Program-made: the position numbers and the translations under genes
Notes under the pieces: model-generated
The model's database searches: none
Seen by the model: only the letters and a program-made list of their open reading frames with translations
Told to the model about the DNA's origin: nothing
Assembly: GCA_013399115.1 (NCBI GenBank)
Contig: VXAA01000614.1
Coordinates: 80,550 to 144,549, forward strand
Origin: Anseranas semipalmata
Taxonomy: Eukaryota > Chordata > Aves > Anseriformes > Anseranatidae
Direction of reading: 5' to 3'
Length of the DNA stretch: 64,000 nucleotides
Shown here: one piece after another, positions 12,135-24,605 of the stretch
Numbering within the stretch: position 1 is the first letter of the stretch
Layout: each line of letters begins with the position of its first letter

Positions 12135-13687
12135 AACTACCCGAAAATAAGCTTTATTGCAAGAAAAGTGTTGTCATACTTATACAGACCTACAAACAAA
12201 ACTTTTTTCTTAAAAACATTTTAATAAAAATGTACAATGTTTCTTTTTTCAAAAATCCCCATAAAGAACAAAAGTAAAGAAAAACCACTGAGTATAACTT
12301 GATATTAATCTTTGGTCAGCGCTGATATGCGACTGAAACAATCATGGAGTCAGCGTGTGCTTTGGCTATTTTCACATCTGAGATTCTGTTACATGACTAG
12401 TTACAGGCACCAGCTGTCAAAAAAAAAGCACCATTGAGACATACACTTAACACATAATGGTAAAACATTTAAAAAAAAATTACTAAAGTAAACTAAATGT
12501 CAACTCATCGTACACACATCGCTCTTACAAAATAAGCTATGATAAAATGAGGCGTACGGTGTATAACTACAGTATTAATGAAACTTCTAACAAATGGATT
12601 TCAAATACACATTTTCCTTGTCTGCACTGCATAATTAGTTTGCACATATGGCAGTCCTGATACAGCTCTCAATTTTTACTAAATGCACCATTAATTCAAG
12701 CCAGCACCAAACAGTATGAAACATCATGTGTCCCCTTCAGAGTGACATTTTCTTCAGCTGCCTACAGTAATGCAAGTACGTAGAGCACCCTTTCTGAGAA
12801 TGAGGTGTGGTAGCATGTGTGGTTCCTTGAGGTTATTGGAAGGAAGTACAGTACAGTTTGGTTCTGCAATTCTAATGGTATTAAAAGCAGTCAAGGTATT
12901 TTGCTACAGTGGTTGTGCCTCTTACTTTGTTTGATGTGGTTGATTCAGAATACAATCCTATTGACCTGCTGTGAAATATGATCTTTGCTGAGACTAGTAT
13001 TGTAATTCTTGTCCTTTAAGACTTTTTTTTTTTGAATATTCAAAGTTTCACAAGAGCAATTTAGAATAGCCAGAAGATGTATCACAGTGCTCTTTCAGCT
13101 CTGATAAATTTTAAAATTACTTATATACTATTTGAATGACTGGCACAAATACAAAAGGAAACATCTTTCAAATCTCTCTTTTTTTTTTTTTTTAAAGAAA
13201 GTACCTCTAAAATGTTATAGCTCAAATTTATAAATCTAAAGAAAAACAAGCATGTTTCCCTTTTTGTTTACATACTTTGTTATTCTCTCCATATATTACT
13301 GCATTAAAAATAAATAAACATCTATATTTTTTTAATTATGAACTATAGCAAAATACCCAAATTGTTACAGACTGCTAACAGGAAAAAAAATAGCTCACAT
13401 TTTTTGTGCCATTTAGTGCCATATGATGATCTCTTGAACTTTAGCTTTTTAATATACTTTTAAACTGAGGTTATATAAAAGATACAGTAACCATGATTCC
13501 CACAAGTTACCCCTCCTGCAAGGGTGGTTCTGCAGTCTCAGCAGGATGGAAAGAAAGAAGTCTTCCCTTCTCCCTTCCTCCCCCGAAAGTCAGTGACTGT
13601 TTCAAAGCCTCTGAAAAGCAGATATGTTCAGGTGGGTAAATAGGTGAACAGAAGTGACTGAAGAACTGGACTCAGTCTGGAAGATGG
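12135..13687 (-). other. FBN2: FBN2 3' untranslated region
   Basis: The stop codon of the terminal exon ends at 13688 on the minus strand, and AT-rich, non-coding sequence follows for about 1.55 kb up to a polyadenylation signal. The end coordinate is inferred as roughly 20 bases past the signal. A shorter or longer UTR is possible. Confidence 0.6.
12153..12158 (-). promoter_or_regulatory. FBN2: FBN2 polyadenylation signal AATAAA
   Basis: A canonical AATAAA on the minus strand (TTTATT on plus), about 1.53 kb past the stop. A T/GT-rich stretch (ATGTCTGTGTTCTTT) lies 35-50 bases downstream, as expected for the downstream cleavage element. I saw no other canonical AATAAA on the minus strand in the UTR. 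Confidence 0.65.
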
Positions 13688-14062
13688 CTAGTAGAGCTCT
13701 AGCCACAGCCTCATTCTGAGAGCTTCCCCGAGCTCTCCTAGGAGGTAGTTGTCCTCATTGCTGTCTTCCAGTTTCTTTAACTCCTTTTTCTTATATAGAG
13801 GAATGCTAGTGATTTCCAGTGTGTACATTCCAGGCACTGACTTTTTCTTGGCTGTGTGCAAATAACTGAGTCCATCCCTCTGATGGATTTGAAAGATGCC
13901 ATCATCATTGCCACGTGAGATGACGTAGCGCACATGGTTGGTAAGAGGCTCAATGGCTGGCATGAGTTCTAGGATGTGCTCCTTGTTGTGAAGCCTGGAA
14001 ATGTTGACTCTCATCTTCAAAGGACTATCCATGTCTAGACTTTCCAAGCTACTCTGCTCAAT
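13688..14062 (-). CDS. FBN2: FBN2 exon 65: C-terminal propeptide domain and stop
   Basis: The terminal coding exon gives 124 residues plus stop. It begins in phase 0 after TTGCTTCAG with [12 protein letters not shown] and ends RMRLWLELY. It holds the fibrillin-type C-terminal domain, with landmarks [23 protein letters not shown] and [14 protein letters not shown], and one N-glycosylation sequon (NIS). With the last five residues of exon 64 it makes the 129-residue peptide released by furin-type cleavage, described as placensin for human FBN2. The divergent fibrillin C-terminal sequence here is of FBN2 type. Intron 64 (14063-16506) shows no recognised element. Confidence 0.96.
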   Translation of the reverse strand: MEQSSLESLDMDSPLKMRVNISRLHNKEHILELMPAIEPLTNHVRYVISRGNDDGIFQIHQRDGLSYLHTAKKKSVPGMYTLEITSIPLYKKKELKKLEDSNEDNYLLGELGEALRMRLWLELY

Positions 14063-16506
14063 CTGAAGCAAGGGAGGAAAGGACGTTTAGAGCAGGAGAG
14101 ACACAGATATTCACTTGCATTGAGAGAATAATAAGCGATTAGTAACAGTTTCTGCATTTCTCAAACTCTAGCTGTGAAAGAAGCCATTGTAAATCCTTTC
14201 CAGCTGGGAGAACTGCTTGATTCCATATAACACACCCTGTAAATCTTAAAGGCTTCTCTCGCAGGCTTAACAGGATAATTAAAGTTACAGCATCAAGTCT
14301 ATAGAGGGAGCTCAGATTTCAGTCTCTTTTCAGAATCTGTTTAACTTCATGCTTGCAAAAAGTCCATGTAAAGAAGAGACATATGTTTAGTATTGCAGTA
14401 AAGACTGTAAGTGAGGCACAGCCTTGTTCTTATGATCAACTTCAGCGTGGAACATTACAGAAGCTGAATAGGAGTCTTGACACAACACTGTATAGGAACT
14501 CCCTGAAACTTTTGATAAACCTGTTTTAATCAATCCTGGCTTCTAAAAAGACAGGCTTAGCATTTGGTGATAAGGGAGTATAATGATTAAAAAGGAAACT
14601 GAAGCAAGGAGAGAATTGCTGTATTGTTTGTCTTCTACAAAAAGGGCTGGTATGTAATGTCCAATTACATTGTACTTTCACCACCAAAAAGACTGCAGAA
14701 AAATGTCCTGGCATTGTTTTTCTGACAAATCAGTCATATGCCTTTTTTTTATGTAAGCTGCTGCATGTGTAAATCTGTTCCAGAAGTGTTAGCTGTGAAC
14801 ACACTTGGGTGTGGGAGGTCGAGAATGAGTGCATTCCTACAAAAGCCATCTAACAAAGAACAGCTTTTAAAAGTGCTTCTACCAAAAATACATAGGCCTT
14901 AGTCTTCTTCAGGAAACCTGATACTGAGTGGGGTATCTAGCCTACTTGTCAAGATTCCTTTTGCACTTTTAAAGATGGGAAAGGATTTTTCTCTCTCTCT
15001 GAGGGAATTCCAATCACATGTGAGTACATATGTGTACTACTATGTCATGTAATTAAAAACACATGGTGAAAATAATGAAAATTTGTGGATGGTGGCAAGT
15101 ACAGAAGTGTATTAAATACCACATCCTATACACATAATTAGTGATGAGATTATTATTTTTCCCTGTAGTTTTATGTTTGATATTTTTAGTTTTCTCTAGT
15201 TTTATGGATGTGAAATCTTCCGCTTTTGCTGCTCTGCCAGTAAGAACGCCTACTGCTATTAAAAATGTAATAACTAGATATAATAATTCTGAACTAGATA
15301 TGAAATTAACTGTGCAATAGAAAAAGTGTTTTTCAAAACATCCAGGTATTTCCGTGGTGGGTTGACCACAGAACTCCGATTGGAACAGATGCAGTAGTGG
15401 GATGGGGAGGACAAAGTGACGTTTGTGTGAAGTGTGGGAGGGAAATCAAACATTTAGATTTTAAGTGCCAACACTATATCCTTTAGAGCAGAAATTACAC
15501 AGTTGCTCTCTTCTTTATAAACTCTGCCAATATCTGAACTGGCTCTGATGGCAACAGTCATGCGAAGTAGTGTGTACAGAGGATTGTTTTAAGTTCTTAC
15601 CCTTGTAGAAAGAAGACTTGTTTCCTCTTTCCTTCAATGTAACTTGTGTGTTCAGCACACCTTACTATTTTATTTGAGAGCTTGCATTTTACCTGTTTGC
15701 ATTACACAGCTCTCGCACTACTGAAGGAAAGTCTCTCCCCCACAGTCAGTTTCCCATTACTGCAGATTTCAAGACCAGAGCTAACGCTACAAGACAACAT
15801 CCTATCATACAGACAATGCTGATAACAGGTGTACAGGTATATTCCTGTTTAACTCAAAAAAAAAAAAAAAAAGTGTCTAAATTAAATACTAGGTATAAAT
15901 ACTAGGGCTTGTCTTTCATGAATATCCCATATAAGCCCAAAAAAGGCAGTAAGGAAAAATTAAATCTGAAGTGTAATTCTCTAACACCCTCATCAATTTT
16001 GTAAATGTAGGACTTAAGCGAGGTCGTTATGTAGGTTTCAGCTAAGTCGTGGGCTCTAGTCGCTCACAATTGTAAGCATCAAGGAACAGAAGCTTAGACT
16101 TAAATGATCTGCAAGAAGATCTGTTCAAGACCATATAATGCTGTCCAAACTCCTCCTGACAGCAGAACAGATTGCAGAAATGATCATTGTTGTAGCTCTC
16201 TGTAATTATAGGAAACCTGAATTTAAGATATTTTGAGGAACTAGACCACATCTCAGACTACAGAAGACTCTACAAACTTTAAAAACTTCAGCTGTTTGTA
16301 ACTGTTGATGTCTTCCTGCCTGTCACACCATTCCTGCCAATAGGACATAAGTGTAAAAATCACTGGGGGAACAGGGAAAAAAAAAAGATTTTGGCCATTG
16401 AATGTGGCCTGTAGTAAAACTCCCTCCCCTTACTGATAGTGTTGAATATTGAATCTCTGAAAATATCTCTAAGTACATTATAGTGGTTATTTATCCTGGT
16501 ACGTAC

Positions 16507-16666
16507 AGTGTCATTGATACTTCTCTTCTTCCTGTTGTCTTTTTTTGAAAAGCCATTGATTTTGCATTCGTAACATGTTTCAGGGGATAAAGCATTTTCT
16601 TCATCAGCATCTCCATCCAGTGGCAGGTACTGGCCTTTGTTAAATCCCATCCCTGAGACACAGTGG
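16507..16666 (-). CDS. FBN2: FBN2 exon 64: end of cbEGF43, CYEC hinge and furin site
   Basis: The 160-base exon runs from an AACAG acceptor to an ACT|GTACGT donor. The first base completes the Gly codon of exon 63. The exon then reads [18 protein letters not shown], an acidic stretch, [16 protein letters not shown] and [15 protein letters not shown] supplies the last cysteine of cbEGF43. The basic RKKR (16522-16533) fits the furin consensus R-X-K/R-R, whose cleavage is required for fibrillin assembly. The sequon NDT follows the site. Intron 63 (16667-17398) shows nothing recognised. Confidence 0.96.
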
Positions 16667-17398
16667 CTGTTGAATGAAAGCAGCTGTTTTAGTTCTTGCA
16701 GTTTTATGAACTGTCCAGTTAAATGGAAAGTGAGTGTACGTAATCTGTACCATACTGTCTGTATCCCATCCCTTTCCCTTTCCTCACCAGGATGTCTGCA
16801 AATTAATTTTCTTCGCACTAGTGAATGAAATACATTCACATACCGAATTAAATGCAACTGTTGGCTGAAGGTCTGTAGGTTTTTCTAATTTTCAAGTGTC
16901 ATGAAGAAACAGAACAAAACCAACCTGCTCTGTCTTTGGAAATAAAGATTTTATTCATGTCATGTCATTTTTTTTAGTCATGTCCCAGAATTACGTTAAT
17001 TTGTGTTTAACATTTTGGGTTGATCAGTGTGGCTTAAATCCCTTAATTATCTCAGTGAAGATTATGCCTATCCTTATGCAGTAACAGTCCTCGCTAAGCA
17101 GACTTGGAGTTCTTATGCTGATACTGGTGGAGAAAGCAGAACTAATTGTTTAATGTTGCTTATATGCTAGATTTAAAATGAGTGTCATGCTGCAAGTACA
17201 TATATATGTCTTTTTTTTTCTAATACTACAGGTATTTATATACAGCTTGTGTATATTGCGCACAAGAACTGTAGAAAAAAATGTGACTTAGTAGTCTGCC
17301 CTTCATTTGCACCTCTGTGCTTCAGTCTGACTACTGTCCAGACTTTTTGTCATCCTCTGAATGTGTCTCTGACAAATGACTGTGCGTGAGATACTCAC

Positions 17399-17630
17399 CC
17401 TTGTCCAACCCTGTAATAGCCTGGTGGACAACCACAAAGATAACCACCTTCTGTGTTGGAACAACCATAATTGCAGGGGTTCTTGGTAGAAGAACACTCA
17501 TTCACATCATGGCATGCACTGGAGAATTGGTCATAAGAAAATCCAGAAGGGCAGGCACACTTGTAACTTCCAAGTGTGTTGTAGCAAGAAGCAGAGCCAC
17601 ATGTGTTAGGATTGGAACATTCGTTTTCAT
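17399..17630 (-). CDS. FBN2: FBN2 exon 63: cbEGF42 and most of cbEGF43
   Basis: The 232-base exon has acceptor CTAG and donor GG|GTGAGT. It encodes cbEGF42 (starting [16 protein letters not shown]) and then cbEGF43 ([12 protein letters not shown] ... [12 protein letters not shown]), whose sixth cysteine lies in exon 64. The calcium-binding D-X-D/N-E-C openings and C-X-N-X4-Y-X-C hydroxylation motifs are intact. This is the only exon in the window carrying two EGF domains. Intron 62 (17631-19456) holds no recognised element. Confidence 0.96.
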
Positions 17631-19456
17631 CTAGTAAGCAAACAAAAGTGTATTGGTATCTTTAATCTGGATAAACATCAGACAGGCATGACATAGCTGA
17701 CAAATCAGAATATCTACAAGTCCTAGAGCTCTGCTACATCCTTGACCTTAGTACCCTACAAAGATGTGGTCCCCAAAGAAAAAGTACACAGGCAAAAGTC
17801 CCAAACATATATAGCTGGACTGTAAAGGTATTTTAGGATACTGTTACTGTTAAGTTTATATTCCCTCAACACTCCCCCTTCCTTCAAGGCATGTCTCCTG
17901 TTTTGCTTAGGGGTCCTTGTCAATACTCTTTCTCCTGGCAGGGTACATTCCTACCACGTGAGATCCACAGAAGATAAATGAACTGGAACTCCAGTCATAC
18001 TTCAACCATGACAGTGTTTATGGACACCTAGAGATGAGGTGAGGTTAGTACATACTTGTAGTAGAAACCTGCCGGCTCTATGAGGGGAAAGACAATCTGA
18101 ATATCCACCTCAAATGAAAGAGAGAAGCAAGAATTGTCTTCACTGAATTAAGATACAGAGAAGATGGCTCCTTCAGTCAGTCTGACTGATTTGGTTCCAG
18201 GTTATCTTGTGAAACATGAGTGAGGAAAGTAGCTGGTTGTATTGAAATATCACGCGTTTGATAATTGGCAAGTATGCTGCTTATTTTATTTATCTTACCA
18301 AGGTACTGTGTCTCTATAGATGTTTTCCTCTCCTACTTCATTGGTACATGCTTTACTTTTCTTGCCTGTAGTTACTAGGAGACACATTCTTTTGAGGACT
18401 ATCTATCTTTATTCTATATTCAGAGACTGTAGCTGTTCTGGAAAGTTGTGGGAGTTATCACTTGTGTGTTCCTGTCACCCCCACCTCCTTCCTTTGCTTT
18501 CTTTGTTGAAGAGCAGTATAAAGTAAGGAGTGATGCTGGTGGTTGGGACTTCAGAAAAACTGCCTGGTGTGCTATGTAGTGTAAAATGGGTGTAATAAAC
18601 TAATCTTCATGTCTAACATCACGGCAGTAAGATCAGCCTATAAGAGATCTATGGCAGTGCTCACAGCTACCCTCTGATTGCAACACCATTGAGGAATAAC
18701 CATGAAAGCAAGCTTGAAAAGGTAAACATGTTATGGTGCTTTGTGAGTAGTACAGGATGGGGTTGTTTGGCTGTGCTGGTTTTTATTTTATTTTTTTAAT
18801 TTCCTACATTCTGTTCGGTATGGGAGTTTGCGTAGTTCATGAAACATAGTAAAGAAATGATGGACTCAATGAGACAGATGTATAAGAAAACTGCTGAGCT
18901 GATTCATTTGTCCCTGTTCCCTGCCCAATGAACTAATGGTAGCCTTAACGCTGTATTTTGGAAGTAGGAAACCCTTAATGATTATGTTGGTATTTTTTTC
19001 CTCCTGTTCACTGTAGGTGCTACTCTGTATTATTCTCAAAATGCTAATGGTGGTGAGTGATTCTTACTGATGAAAGGTGGGGTTTTTCTTTTATTTATTT
19101 ATTTATTTATTTTTGCAACAGAGGTATTTATATTGAGCCTGAAGAAATTCAGTGAAAACCTTTCCACCTTTCTAAGATGGGGATTTTCCTGAGGAGAGGG
19201 AGTCAGAACATAGCCTGACTAGGAAAAACACTTGTCACACAGAGTTTTAACAGGGTGAGTGTGTTTTCTCATCATCTTCTGTTGCTGATTTACATTAGGA
19301 GTAGTAAGTGGATGGAGGAAAGGGGAGAGAGAGAAAAAAGATCTGTGTCTGCACATCCTTTGTCCTGCCCGTTCTTGTCCTCACTTGGTAGTTGTCACTG
19401 TAATCATTATGACACCTTTGCTATTCAAATTTATTCTGTGCATTTTGTTCTCTTAC

Positions 19457-19576
19457 CGACACATTGATTCCACTGATAATGCTGTATATACCCTTGTGGG
19501 CATCCACATCTGTATCCACCTAGGATGTTTTGACAGCCATGCTGGCACCTATGATTTCCATCACATTCATCTACAT
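19457..19576 (-). CDS. FBN2: FBN2 exon 62: cbEGF41
   Basis: The 120-base exon has acceptor AAAG and donor G|GTAAGA. It encodes [16 protein letters not shown] through YQWNQCV, with six cysteines and an intact calcium-binding opening. Intron 61 (19577-21151) has no recognised element. Confidence 0.96.
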
Positions 19577-21151
19577 CTTTGCATTGGGAAGAGAAGTAGA
19601 ACATGAAAGAACACATCAATATACATGTTGCCAAATATGTTACTCACTTTGATCATAATCACCTAAACACCAGTATTTATGACAGAGGAATACTGTTCAG
19701 GTTGGTCTTTTGGAAAGCCTCAGTTTATGTACTGTTCTTTCTATCTATCAATAATTCAACTGAAGCTTTTGAAACTTTACATTACTCAGATTTGGAGCAG
19801 AAACACTATTCCTAATCACATAAAATGTTGCTTTGATGTAATGTTCAGAACGTGAATGTTTTTGCATTTCAGTTTCCAAACCAACTATGTATGACTAAGC
19901 CATCAGTTTCCTGGTACATATTGAAGTATTTGAATGTGAGGAACACGTACCAAATTTAGCCGTATTGCACTTGTTCACCTTTGCAGTTAAAAAGAAAAAG
20001 CCATCTAAAAAGTCTCTGATGAATGTGAAAATAAAGTAGAAAGCTACAAATAAAAACCAAAATGTCAAAACCTGGTCATCAGAAACAGTGTCTGCTATAA
20101 GAAATAAGTACATACCAAGCCATTGTAAGCAGCCCTATCTGTCAGGTACAGTATGCAATACTATTAGAAAAAAAGAAATCATGTATGATTCCACAGATTC
20201 TAAGTTACACTCTAGTTGTCCACAGTTGTCCACAAATTCCGTGGAACTGGGATGTCCCAAAGCCTGAGGTCTAGAAAGCCATAATGCCAGGAACTGAAAG
20301 CTGTCCTTTCATCAGTACAAACATAAAGAGCAGTTCTGATGTTCTAGTTACATACCTATCTTGTGAATGCTTTGGTATGTGTAATTTAGTGTTTTGTTTC
20401 ATAGGTACTGGATAAAGTACACAAGACGGATGTAAGTACTTGAAGAGAACAAAATAACCTGACAGATGATAATGCTTTCTAAAACTTCTGGATGGGCAAA
20501 TTCGGCACTGTTACTCTAGAAATGCGCCCCAAATATCAATTCTTGTTTTAAATCCTTTTGTCAAGGTACCTGACATTTTGAGATGTCATAAATTTGTGCA
20601 CGTATACCTCTGCCTTTTAATTTTTCATTGCTCAGTATCTGAGATTCACTAAAGACACTGGAACTCTCAAATACTGATTGCCTGATTGGGGCTCCCTTTT
20701 GGGCCAACAGAGAGAGATGAAGCTATGGAAGAAGACAAAAAAAGTAGGGAATTTAGAATCTGACCTTAGATACCTTCATGCAGATGATTACAATTAACTG
20801 AAAAAAAAAATTGTGGTGAGATTCATTGTAGAGTACATGAAAATGAAAAAGAAAAAATAAGTAGACTTTCTGATGCATAAACCTATGTGAAGGTGAAGGC
20901 ACTCTTGGAAAAGTTGTTTGAGAGTCCCTCTAAACAGTCGTTTTTTATTCTAACTCGTGTAAAAAAGAGTCAGACAGTATGCTCTTATATACATTTATGT
21001 TTTAAATTCCTTAAATGCATTCTTCTTTATTTTTGGTTTGTACTTTCACCATGTCTGTTTTATGACTGTGATTTGTCTTTGACATCACACAATTCACTAG
21101 ACACAGAGGTAAGGATTTGCACCATAAAAGAATTTGACTTTCACTGGTTAC

Positions 21152-21280
21152 CTTCACAGTTTAATCCAGTAGAATCCAGAGAAAATCCCCTTTGACATTC
21201 ACAGGTAAAACTTCCAGGAGTGTTTTGGCAAATTCCTTTTGATCCACAAAGCAACGGCTGAGAACCACATTCATTGTTAT
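21152..21280 (-). CDS. FBN2: FBN2 exon 61: cbEGF40
   Basis: The 129-base exon has acceptor AAAAG and donor G|GTAACC. The domain opens DNNECGSQPLLCGSKG and closes LDSTGLNCE, with a complete six-cysteine cbEGF pattern. Intron 60 (21281-21957) holds nothing recognised. Confidence 0.96.
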
Positions 21281-21957
21281 CTTTTAAATACAGGGCATAA
21301 AGAAGAAGGTTAGTATCTTACTTTGGGATAAGATCTTATGCATGTTCACATATCACTTCTTTAGAGGTTGAAAACCACAGAGGTGCAAAAATTTATTTTG
21401 AAAATGTTACCTTTCATATTCAAATTTCAGATGAACTGATGAGTCATGCAAAGCTATAAGTACTTAATAAATAGAAACACAGGTTGTAATTCAGTTGAGT
21501 GTGAAAGACCCAGGTATGTAATTTCTGGCAGTGGAAAAAGGCTGCACCTATGTATTAGCTTTACTAAAATAGTTTCAGTTGGCAAGATTCATACATATGC
21601 TTAAGATCTAAAGACATCTGTATCTATTAAAGAAGAAAAGGCAGTCTGTTTTTCTTTTAACTAGATTTTAAATCAGATTTTAATACTTTACTCCTTTGTG
21701 TCCATGTGGTTATACTTAGAATACAATAACATGTATTAAATATATATAACTTTTTACTAAGCAAGAAAATACAATTGGTGGATATACTTTGATTTTTCTT
21801 TAGCTGTAATTGCTGCTTTTCAAGATCTGTTTTCTGGACTGCTGACATTATTGCTCTGTATTAATATTGTTTATACAATGCAAAAGAAATGGATAATAAT
21901 TGAGAATGTTCCTCTTATAGAAAAAAACTGATGCAAGAAAACTCATGTTTTTCTTAC

Positions 21958-22074
21958 CAATGCAAGCTGTGTGATGTTGAGTAAAACCAGGTGGACATTT
22001 GCATGTGAAGCCTCCAAGGGTGTTGACACAGAGAAACTGACAATTGTGTTGTTTGGTTTGACATTCATCAAGAT
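21958..22074 (-). CDS. FBN2: FBN2 exon 59/60: cbEGF39
   Basis: The 117-base exon (number 60 by counting back) has acceptor TTCAG and donor G|GTAAGA. It encodes [16 protein letters not shown] through TQHHTACI. It is one of the shortest cbEGFs here, with all six cysteines. Intron 59 (22075-22223) on its 5' side is only 149 bases. Confidence 0.96.
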
Positions 22075-22223
22075 CTGAAAGTAAAAGATGATGTTGTCTT
22101 AACAAAAGCCATCAAACAAGAGGTACATTTAGTCTAACTTGCAAAAGAAATCACACTTCAAAATTATTTCCTTTTACGTCAAAGTGCAACAAAATTAAAG
22201 TTACTATTTATAACCTTCTTTAC

Positions 22224-22346
22224 CTTTACACGTCTTTCCATCTTCTTGAAGGATGTAGCCTCGAGGACATGAGCACTGATAGCTCCCTTCTGAGTTCTTG
22301 CAAATAAAATTGCATGGTTTGGGAGACTGGGAGCACTCATCAAGAT
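22224..22346 (-). CDS. FBN2: FBN2 exon 59: cbEGF38
   Basis: The 123-base exon has acceptor TTTAG and donor G|GTAAAG. It encodes [16 protein letters not shown] through QEDGKTCK. The calcium-binding and hydroxylation motifs are intact. Intron 58 (22347-22944) shows no recognised element. Confidence 0.96.
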
Positions 22347-22909
22347 CTAAAGAGAGAAACTGTTAAGTATTTGCTGTACTGATTTCTTTGAAAGATGCTT
22401 CCTGAACAGCACTATATTTAAGAGAAAATCATTTGCAGAAAAAGTATGATTTACATTTTTGCAGGGTTTCCATTTCTTTCCCTATGCATTTATCACTGTG
22501 GAGTCTCTGTGGAGTTGCCACTACTCTGGCAAACTGAATCTTTTGAAAGAGTGACACACTAGAGTAACAGTGACATTAATATTTTCATCTACAGACTAAA
22601 CATTTTTTTCAGGCATACTATGATACACTTAGAGGAGTTAACCAACAGGAAAGTGGCAAAAACAAAGCAGTGAGCTGCTTTGTCAGTCAAAATGGTTATA
22701 CAGCTGAAACATATTTTAATGCTCATTCTACTGCAGGAATATTGCCAGCATAGTTTTTTTCCCTATTTCACAAAATGAAATACAAATCCAGAAGGCCATA
22801 TTAGGAAGACAAAGAAAGAAAAGAGGTAAGAGAAAAAGAGATAAAAACTGCTTTGATATTCAAAGGCTTACAGAGGGTGACTAAGAGTTGCACTGACTAT
22901 GTACCATTA

Positions 22910-23113
<204 letters not shown>

Positions 23114-23189
23114 CTAGTTTTGAATTTGACATTTACAATTAAGTTTTCCTTCTGAATAAGAAATTCAAAGAAAAAAGAACAGGTTCTAC

Positions 23190-23715
23190 CAATTGTCTAC
23201 TCAGCACTGGTGAGGCCACACCTGGAGTACTGTGTCCAGTTCTGGGGCCCCCAGCACATCAGAAACCTGGACATACTGGAAAGTGTCCAGCAGAGGGCCA
23301 CCGAGATGATCAAGGGTCTAGAGCACCTCTCCTATGAGGAGAGGCTGAGAGAGCTGGGACTGTTCAGCCTGGAGAAGAGAGGGCTCTGGGGGATCTCATC
23401 AGTGTCTATAAATACCTGAAGGGAGGGTGCCAGACTCTTTTAATTTGTGCTCAGTGCCAGGACAAGAGGCAGTGGCCACGAACTGGAACACAGGAGGTTC
23501 CATCTAAACATCAGGAAGCACCTCTGTACTGTGCAGATGACTGAGCACTGGCACAGGTTGCCCAGAGAGGTTCTGGAGTCTCCCTCTTTGGAGCTAATCA
23601 AAAGCCATCTGGACACGGTCCTGGGCAAGCAGCTCTGGGTGTCCCTGCTTGAGCAGGGGGTGTTGGACCAGGTGACCTCCAGAGTCACCCACCTCAGCCA
23701 TTCTGTGATTGTGTG
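23190..23715 (+). mobile_element. CR1 LINE 3' fragment in FBN2 intron 57
   Basis: A 5'-truncated CR1 copy in plus orientation, antisense to FBN2. Plus-strand translation gives the C-terminal reverse-transcriptase region ([15 protein letters not shown] ... [17 protein letters not shown]), broken by stops. It ends in a decayed form of the CR1 terminus (CCATTCTGTGATTGTG). The copy is non-functional. Confidence 0.9.
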
Positions 23716-24398
23716 TAATGCCACAGAAAAGGTACTGGGAATGGAAGAAAAAATTCTCTTCTTCCATTTTTTCCACAGTTTCTCCTCATCATGCTTCTGA
23801 TAGTACCTTTACCCTTCCTTTCTCTTTAAAAATGGGCCTGAACACACAAGCAAACATTCTTCAAATTTTCAGTATTGTTTTCTGCATCGAAAGTTTCCTG
23901 CTATTTCATTGGGTAATCCAGTTCTAGTTTTGTTAACTTAGGAAAAAAAAAGACGTAGAAGTGAATTTTGTTATAACTGGTAAGATGATATACATTTTTC
24001 ACCAAAATTTAAAAATGTGCGTTAGTTTCTGTTTCTTCTGTGGAAATAGTAACTGCAAAGCATTCAATGAAACTGTTATTAGAACAACTGCTGTTTTCTT
24101 TTGCCTTGTATGTAACTTTTCAGCAACAAAAGCTTTGGGATCATTTCTATCTTTCAGTTACTGGTTGATCCTGGTTTAGATCCCAACCCTGAAAATTCTA
24201 CACAGCTGTGAGTATTCCTAGTGCAGCTACTGTTTAAAGGTGTTTTTAATTTCTGGTCATGCAGCAGCATGTGAAAAATCAAACTCTGTTGTTTCACAGG
24301 AAATTCTTCGAAGGAGCTTCAAAGAGAATACTGCATTTTCTTAAGTAAATGAGTGTATTCCTTTAGCATTTTCTACCTCCTTTCATCTCTGCAAATAC

Positions 24399-24605
24399 CT
24401 CTTCCATCTGTAGTATATCCTGGTCCATGTGGACAGAGTTTCTTATATTGAGTGGTTCCAGGCAGTGGGCAGAGCTCACACTGATTACCCCAGCCCCGGC
24501 CTCCATCACAGCAGCACTCCGATTTAGTGACAAGATTCCGGCTGCTTGAAGCCATCTGACACATTGTCTGTAGGACTTCAGCAAAGCAAAAGCCTTGGCG
24601 ATTAT
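24399..24605 (-). CDS. FBN2: FBN2 exon 57: TB7 (8-Cys domain)
   Basis: The 207-base exon has acceptor TACAG and donor G|GTATTT, a weaker match to consensus. It carries the whole seventh TB/8-Cys domain: [39 protein letters not shown] and KLCPHGPG. Eight cysteines include the diagnostic CCC triplet. Unlike TB4-TB6 in this gene, TB7 is not split by an intron. Confidence 0.96.

Noticed and set aside
23210..23800. Plus-strand open frames that could look like a gene in intron 57
   Set aside because: They translate to the CR1 reverse-transcriptase C-terminus and tail, with stops, so they are transposon relics.
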